Source of the DNA: Humulus lupulus
Lineage: Eukaryota > Streptophyta > Magnoliopsida > Rosales > Cannabaceae
Direction of reading: 5' to 3'
Length of the DNA stretch: 64,000 bases
Assembly (NCBI RefSeq): GCF_963169125.1
Contig: NC_084793.1
Span: 219,134,652 to 219,198,651, forward strand
Of the stretch, positions 57,626-64,000 are shown piece by piece (within the stretch, counting starts at the first letter, position 1; each line of letters starts with the position of its first letter). Below the pieces are notes generated by a model, which saw only the letters and a list, made by a program, of their open reading frames with translations, was not told where the DNA came from and did not search any database. The position numbers were made by a program, and so were the translations under genes.

Positions 57626-57690
57626 TTATGTTGTAGTTATTATGTTTATGTTTATAGCTAACGTTTTAGCCCTTATGTTTTCAGTTAAGA

Positions 57691-58164
57691 ATGGATGGAG
57701 CCTTGACCTATCAGGATATCCAAGCCATTAAGGCATTGAAAAGGATTAGATAGCTAAGGAATACAGTAGGAGTGTTAGAAAGAATCACTCAGAGATTGAT
57801 CTTATTCCACAAGGAGATAGTTCACCTTCAGACTACTAAGCAAATTATGATGAGAGCTACATAACAATATGTCCTAGTAATTAGGCTTTTTAAAGTTTTT
57901 CCTTCTGTAATTTCAACATTAGAAGAAATATGGGACACTATAGATGATGATGATGATGATGATTTACCGGTAGCTATGAGATATTATTTTCTCATACTTA
58001 GGTTCACCTCTAAGTTGGAATTTCAATTTACTAATGAGCAAAAGCATAGAATCTTTATGAATCTTCCCCGAGGAAATTTTGAGGCTCAAGATAATGATGA
58101 ATATGAAGAAATAGATGGTGATATGTTAGATGAAGGGTCAGATGTAGAAGATCCTGATTTTTAG
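57691..58164 (+). pseudogene. Extra frame upstream of gag in element E, 157 codons
   Basis: ATG 57691 (MDGALTYQDIQAIKALKRI) to TAG 58162-58164, in one frame with two internal stops (one TAG, one TAA). The middle is hydrophobic and helix-like (VLVIRLFKVFPSVISTLEEI). A run of seven Asp codons (GAT repeat, about 57943-57963) leads to VAMRYYFLILRF, and the C-terminus is strongly acidic (DEYEEIDGDMLDEGSDVEDP). I recognise no domain. It lies between the primer site and gag, where ordinary chromoviruses have only untranslated leader. Since the frame survives with stops of the same kind as in gag and pol, it was probably coding when E was active. It could alternatively be captured host sequence. Confidence 0.55.
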
Positions 58165-58679
58165 ATTCACCCTAGTTATGTTAGTTTAGTTTATTTATTT
58201 ATTTTTGCATCAATGGTTGTACTTAGTGAAAACCTTTTTCCAAATGAATATTATTGTTATTTTTGAATGACATGTATGAGTTCGATTTTTTTTTACAATC
58301 ATAATAAATAATAAATTTAATAAATAATGACTGAGTTCGGTGAGGGTGGATACAAATCAATGGACTGGGTTCTATATTGAGAGTTAGGGGGGCATAGTAG
58401 TGGGAACTATTTTACTGATCCCAACCCTCCCTCAATATGGTTAACTTTGGAACAATGACGAGTTTTGAGCCTGAGAATTAGGTCATATAGGATGATTAGA
58501 AACTGACTTTGAAATAATAAAGATGGCTGATTTTCTAAGTATAGAAACACACCCTAATTATAAAGAAGGCTTACATAATTTTTTTCATAACAAATAGGTC
58601 TGAGTTATGTTTGCTTAGACTAAGTCTTGCCTTAGAGCCTATTAGGGTAAGTTCTAACACGCTTTTTCTCGACTGTTAG
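58165..58679 (+). other. Leader between the extra frame and gag of element E
   Basis: AT-rich. No protein recognised; an in-frame stop at 58677 closes the gag frame upstream. Confidence 0.6.
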
Positions 58680-59875
58680 AACTTTGCTGAAGATGTCACT
58701 CAAAGATTTGCACGCATAGCCGCCAATGCCTCCAACGCTGCTAATGAAACCAACGAATCCCCTCCAGTCCGAAGAAGGGGAACGCGTGCTACCAATGCTT
58801 CTGCTAACAGAAGTGCACCGCCGCCTCCAGTTGACAACACCCCTAAAATTTTTAGGCTATGGAAACAAGTGGAAGAGTTGATGCAGCAACAACGACAACA
58901 GGCTTATCCACAACCTCACACTCAACCGTAGCCTCAGCCAGCGGTTCAAGCACCCCAACAAGTAGGTCCTTATTGAGGATGGCCAATGGCGAACTATGCG
59001 CCCTACCCAGCTCAGTACATGGAGCCAATCTACGAGCAGTTTTGTAAGCAACACGCTCCAAACTTTGAAGGGACTACCAACCCCTTCGAGGTGGAAGAAT
59101 GGCTTAGAAATGTAGAGCCGATCCTAGCACACATGAACCTCGGCAACGCGGACTGCATATCCTGCATTTCGTCTCTTCTAAAGAAGGATGCTAGAATCTG
59201 GTGGGATTTAGTTCAGCAGACTCATGATGTCGCCACCATGACATGGACTAGATTTGTGGAGCTTTTTCACAAGAAGTAATACAACTCAGTAGTCATTGCT
59301 ATGAGGGTAGAAGAATTCACCAGTCTGAAGCAGGGCAACTTAACGGTAGCGAAGTATGCATGACAGTTCGACCGATTAGCCATGTTTTCACCAGAGTTGG
59401 TCCAAACCGATTTCCTGAGGGTCACCAAGTTCATTAGGGGACTTAGACCAAAGATTGAGCTAGGAGTCAAACTAGCAAATCCTGGAACCACTTCTTACGC
59501 CGATGCTCTAGAAACAACTGTAGAGGTGGAGAGGCTTCAGGCGAATGTTAGTAAGGAGGAGGCTAGTAAGCCTGAACCTAAACAGTAGAATCAACCTCAA
59601 AATGGTCGAAACCACAACAAAAACTATTAGCATAGCAACAATAATTTTCAAAAGAGAAGGCATCCTGACAATAATCAATCTGACAATGACAAAAGAGAAC
59701 GGACTAACAATGGAAACAATAGGTCAGGTTATGTAGAATACCCGTAGTGCTCCAAATGCCAAAAGAAACATCCTGGTGAGTGTCGTACAAACACCAAGGG
59801 ATGTTACAATTGCGTCTAGGATGGTCATCGGAAGAGGGAATGTCCACAGCTCAAACAAGAAGAGAAAAGGGACAA
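58680..59875 (+). pseudogene. gag: Gag of element E
   Basis: The frame is open from just after TAG 58677 and has no ATG before its conserved part; the first in-frame ATG is near 58878. An Ala/Asn-rich then Gln/Pro-rich N-terminus is followed by YMEPIYEQFCKQHAPNFEGT, EEWLRNVEPILAHM, DARIWWDLV, EEFTSLKQGNLTVAKYA, QFDRLAMFSPELVQTDFLRV and FIRGLRPKIELGV. Two Cys-rich motifs, CSKCQKKHPGEC and CYNC..DGHRKREC, form the nucleic-acid-binding end; the second has TAG in place of a Gln codon. Eight stops were counted, most TAG or TGA. Confidence 0.9.
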
Positions 59876-62800
59876 CAAGATGGTTCTAGCCAGAGTCTTT
59901 GCCTTGACCCAGGGAGAAGCTGAAGCTAGTAACAAAGTGGTCACAGGTCAGATTCCTATCCTCGGTAATATATGTTCAGTATTATTTGATTTAGGAGCAA
60001 CACACTCGTATATCTTGTTAGGAATGATAGAGAAATTAGACAAACCTTGTGAAAGATTTAGAACTAGGTTTGTGACAAAATTGCCTTCGGGCAAAGTAAT
60101 CCTATCATCACGGATAGTACGAGGCGTACCGATCAAAATTGAGGATGTAGAACTAGAATGAGACCTGATAGAGCTAGAGATCAAAGACTTTGACTTGATA
60201 CTGGGCATGGATTGGCTAGCAAGGAATGGCGCAACCATTGACCGTAGATGCAAGAAAGTGATGTTCGAAACTCCTGACGGTCAGAGACCATGTTTTATGG
60301 GAAAGGTTTCAGAACTACGAACACCACTTATTTCATCCCTCAAAGCTCAGAGGATGATAGAGAAAGGATGTCACACATTCTTAGCCAGCATCATGGATGT
60401 GGTAAAGGAAACACCACTAAAGGTTGGAGACGTCTGCATTATAAAGGAATTCCCAGAAGTATTTCCTGACAACTTACTAGGGTTGTCGCCTACTCGGGAA
60501 ATTGACTTCACAATTGAACTAGTACCCGGAATCGAGCCTATCTCAAAGGCACCATACCGGATGGCACCTACTGAACTCAAGGAGTTGAAGACGCAGCTAC
60601 AAGAACTCCCAGACATGGGTTTCATTAGACCAAGACATTCACCATGGGGAGCACCAGTTCTATTTGTGAAAAAGAAGGACGAAAGCATGTGAATGTGTAT
60701 AGATTATCGCGAGCTAAATAAAGTGACAATTAAGAATAAGTACCCGCTACCCCGGATTGACGACTTGTTTGATCAACTGCGAGGAGCGACTGTGTTTTCA
60801 AAGATTGATCTACGGTCCGGGTATCACCAGCTCAAGGTACGGGAAAAGGATATTCCTAAGACAACTTTTAGAACTCGATATGGACTTTACGATTTTCTAG
60901 TTATGTCTTTTGGTCTTACCAACGCTCCAGCCGCATTTATGGATTTAGTGAATCGTGTCTTCAAGGATTACTTGGATAAATCCAGTGTAGTGTTTATCGA
61001 CGATATTTTGGTGTACTCCAAGGATGAAGTCGAGCACGAGGAACATTTAAGAATGACCATGTTGACACTCAAGGAGCATCAACTTTATGCCAAGTTCAAG
61101 AAGTGTAAATTTTGGCTTTCGCAAGTTGCGTTCCTCGGCCATATAGTATCCAAGGATAGAGTTGCAGTAGACCCAGCTAAGGTAGAGGCTGTGAAGGATT
61201 GGTCAAGACCTAAGAATGCGTTAGAGTTTAGAAGTTTTCTTGGGCTAGCAGGCTAATATTGGAGGTTTGTAGAAGGCTTTTCTAAGATAGCAACTCCACT
61301 TACCAACCTGACCCGAAAAAAGCAAAGGTTCAACTAGATTGATAAGTGTGGAAAGAGCTTCTAGTTGCTTAAGGATAAGCTATGCTCAGCACCAGTACTT
61401 GGTGTACCAATACCCAATGACAAGTTTGTAGTCTACTATGATGCGTCGAAGCAAGGTTTGGGTTGTATCCTGATGCAAAACGACAAAGTGATAGCCTACG
61501 CCTCAAGGTAGTTGAAGGAATATGAGAAACACTATCCAACGCATGATATGGAGTTGGCAGCGATGGTCTTCGCATTGAAAACTTGGCGCCATTATCTTTA
61601 TGGAGAACGGTGTGAGATTTATACAGACCACAAGAGCTTAATGTATTTCTTCACACAAAAGGAGCTCAACATGAGGCAGCGCAGGTGGTTAGAACTAGTA
61701 AAGGATTATGACTAAAAAATCCTATACCACCCGGGAAAAGCAAACGTAGTTGCTGATGTGCTAAGCAAAAAGAGTTACGGGAATCTAGCAGCAATATCTG
61801 GAATAGAAGTAGTCATTGGTAAACTGGCTAACTTATCCATCCAGTCAAGTCTGTTAGAAGATATACGGATCGAGCAAGGGCATGATGACACATTAGTATC
61901 TCACATAGTTGTAGTCAAAGAAGGCAAGGCCACAAATTTCTCTTTACTAGGATAGGGGTTCTTGAGATATAAAGGCCGAGTATGTGTGCCGAATGACTAT
62001 GGGATCAAGATGAGGATTTTGGAAGAGGCACACAACACTCCATACTCAGTTCACCCAGGGTCGACCAAGATGACTCACGACCTTAAGGCATTGTATTGGT
62101 GGCCATGAATGAAGAAAGACGTAGCAGAATATGTGTGTAAATGCTTAGTATGCCAGCAAGTGAAAGCAGGACATCAGCACCCTGCAGGCTTATTGCAACA
62201 GCTTAGTATCCCAGAAGGGAAGTGGGAGGATATAGCCATGGATTTCGTGATAGGAATACCACAAACAAATAAGCAGCACGACTCAGCTTGGGTAGTAGTA
62301 GATAGACTAACCAAGTCAACTCACTTCCTGCCCGTCAAGACTACGTACACAGCGGATCAGTATGCAGACATTTATGTCAGAGAAATAGTATGACTGCATG
62401 GAATCCCTAAGACCATAGTATCTGATAGAGGATCATTGTTTACATCAAGATTTTGGGGAAGCCTGCAGTAAGCTATGGGTACCAAGTTAATTCTTAGCAT
62501 GGCATTTCATCCTCAGACCAACGGTCAGTTCGAGCGTACCATACAGATTTTAGAAGATATGTTGCGTGCGTGTGTACTTGACTTTGGAGGAACATGGAGT
62601 AAGTATTTGCCACTTATAGAGTTCTCCTACAATAATAGCTACCAGTCAATGATCATGATGGCACCCTATGAGTTACTTTATGGAAGGAGGTGTCGATCGC
62701 CATTACATTGGGACGAGGTAGGAGAAAGGCAACTTCTTGGACCTGAAGTTGTTAGAGAGGCTCAAGATGTAGTAGCAAGCGTATGCTCGCTGCTCAAAGC

Positions 62801-63271
62801 TAACAAAAAAATTATGTGGATGCCAAGTGGCGTGATGTGGAATTCAAAGTCGGAGATCAAGTCTTCCTAAAGATATCTCCTATGAAAGGTATGAAGCAGT
62901 TTGGGATGAAAGGAAAGCTTAGTTCCTGGTTTATAGGTCCTTTTGAGATATTGGACAAGGTGGGTACAGTTTCATGTAGATTAGCTCTACCGCTAGCCCT
63001 AGCAGATAGTCACAATGTATTTCACATCTCGATGCTGCGTAGATATGTGCCAGACCCATCTCACGTCCTCAAGTATGATACGATAGCACTCTAGAAAGAC
63101 TTGAGTTACGAGGAATGACCGGTTAGCATCATAGATAGAGGGATGAAGGAATTACGGTCTAAGAGTATTCTGATAGTTAAGGTCCTATGGAGTAATAGTT
63201 CTGAATGGGAGGCAACGTGGGAGATGGAGGAAGACATGTTGGCACGGTATCCAGAATTGTTTGGTAAGTAA
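59876..63271 (+). pseudogene. pol: Pol of element E: protease, RT, RNaseH, integrase, chromodomain-like
   Basis: Protease FDLGATHSY has Leu for the Ser of Asp-Ser-Gly (one C-to-T change). RT blocks: LILGMDWLARNGATID linker, [16 protein letters not shown], stop, [35 protein letters not shown] and [12 protein letters not shown] (Asp pair about 60997-61002, intact). RNaseH: YYDASKQGLGCILM and [20 protein letters not shown]. Integrase: CLVCQQVKAGHQHPAGLLQQ, MDFVIGIPQT, VSDRGSLFTSRFW and FHPQTNGQFERTIQ, with Asp, Asp, Glu all present. A frameshift in an A-run near 62810 precedes KGKLSSWFIGPFEILDKVGT and the chromodomain-like IVKVLWSNSSEWEATWEMEE, ending at TAA 63269-63271. Confidence 0.93.
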
Positions 63272-63294
63272 ATTTCGGGGATGAAATTCTTGTT

Positions 63295-63312
63295 AGTAGG
63301 GAAGAATTGTAG
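63295..63312 (+). other. Polypurine tract of element E
   Basis: AGTAGGGAAGAATTGTAG immediately before TGTCCCATATTTTAC. Confidence 0.8.
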
Positions 63313-64000
63313 TGTCCCATATTTTACTTAGCTAGTTAGTAGTAGTAGTTAGTATTAGTTTGTAGTAGGTTAGTTTCCGTAGATTTTGGTTCAAGCCGGA
63401 ACTTAGTTGGAAACTCATAGCAACAGTTATGGATTTTATAAGTTTAACCTATAGTTTAGAAATATTAATTATAACATAAGGTTTGATTAATATTGCTGGT
63501 CCTAGAAATATTATTTATTATAACCTAAGGTTTATATAGAATTAATAAGAGTATGACACTTGTCATAATCATGCTTATTAAGGATTTAAGTATTTTTTAT
63601 GGATAGTTTGAAAAAAAGAAAGAATAGAAGCTCTAGAACCTTCCAGAAATTGTTAGGATCACGTTTAGACTTAGTCAAAGCTGTTTTATCAATTCAAAAT
63701 ATGCTGAAAAAGTGCAAATATGTGTTTGATATATCAACGTATGTCGATATATTGCAGCTATAGGGGTCGATATATCGCCTACGGAAGACGAAAAACACGT
63801 CGACTTCGCACGAACAAACAAACGGGGCTTGGGAAAATGGTCTAGGTGATATATCGCCCAGGGTAGGTGATATATCGCCCCTAGGAGTGCATTTTTGAAT
63901 CTTGAGGAATTTTAAATTTAAAAATAGCCTTAACTACTTGGACCTGCCTTTGAACGATTTTGACCGAGTTCTGGGCGTCTGTTGAACAAAAATTCAAATC
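63313..64000 (+). repeat. 3' LTR of element E, first 688 bases
   Basis: Same start as the 5' LTR. Compared with it, this copy has an extra 24-base segment (about 63787-63810, with ACGTCGAC) and an extra 21-base GGTGATATATCGCCCAGGGT-type unit in the motif cluster. The LTR continues beyond the window. Confidence 0.93.

Larger units (their letters stand above)
53198..64000 (+). mobile_element. Element E: Ty3/gypsy chromovirus, nearly full length, runs off the window
   Basis: 5' LTR 53198-55211, primer site, leader interrupted by solo LTR A2, an extra upstream frame (57691-58164), gag, complete pol, polypurine tract and the first 688 bases of the 3' LTR. From about 58680 to 62800 one frame is kept with stops only. 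LTRs show about 20 differences in the first 440 bases, so it is younger than B. Confidence 0.92.

Noticed and set aside
1..64000. Host genes, tRNA, rRNA, CRISPR or bacterial-type operons
   Set aside because: None could be supported. The repeats are LTR, minisatellite or CACTA subterminal repeats with no CRISPR-like repeat-spacer pattern, and all proteins recognised are retrotransposon gag or pol.

Overview
This is plant nuclear DNA, almost certainly from a eudicot. The window is A+T-rich and filled with LTR retrotransposons of plant lineages: Ty3/gypsy chromovirus (Tekay-like), Ty3/gypsy Tat-like and Ty1/copia, plus one CACTA DNA transposon. I found no intact host gene, tRNA, rRNA or CRISPR array. 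Every coding region I recognise is a decayed gag or pol, so the setting looks like gene-poor, probably pericentromeric, heterochromatin. The species cannot be told from the sequence.

Left part (1-14455). A gag-only Tat-like element (G, 1-3674) carries two tandem-repeat arrays and ends in a 421-bp LTR. It sits inside a gypsy LTR (F, 3675-5916). That LTR is joined directly to an RT-RNaseH-integrase remnant (5917-8184), which is in turn joined to half an LTR of element H (8185-14455). H keeps its primer site, gag, protease edge, RNaseH, integrase, chromodomain-like tail and 3' LTR, but has lost reverse transcriptase.

Middle part (14456-19198). AT-rich sequence and a copia-gag-like reading frame are split by two solo LTRs with perfect 5-bp target duplications: I at 15640-17939 (ACGCA) and K at 18010-18610 (ATGAT).

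Right part (19199-64000). This is one nested stack. The base is copia element D, cut into pieces. Copia element B (20777-38423) landed in D's RT gene. Inside B, a CACTA transposon sits in the 5' LTR and a gag-only Tat-like element J (30782-38300, minus strand) sits in the 3' LTR. A copia solo LTR C (39362-51061, minus strand) landed in D's RNaseH and was itself hit by a full-length Tekay-like chromovirus A1 (39884-49715, minus strand, TSD GCTTT). A gypsy element E (53198 to beyond the window) landed in D's 3' LTR, and a solo LTR A2 (55295-57625) landed in E's leader.

Points most worth attention: an extra 157-codon reading frame between the 5' LTR and gag of E; an antisense coiled-coil-like frame in J; clusters of short GC-rich motifs that differ between related LTR families but sit at the same place in the LTR and differ in unit number between the two LTRs of one element; and decay dominated by CAG-to-TAG and CGA-to-TGA stops, as expected from methylated-cytosine deamination. 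All coordinates of decayed domains are from reading by eye and may be off by tens of bases at degenerate edges.
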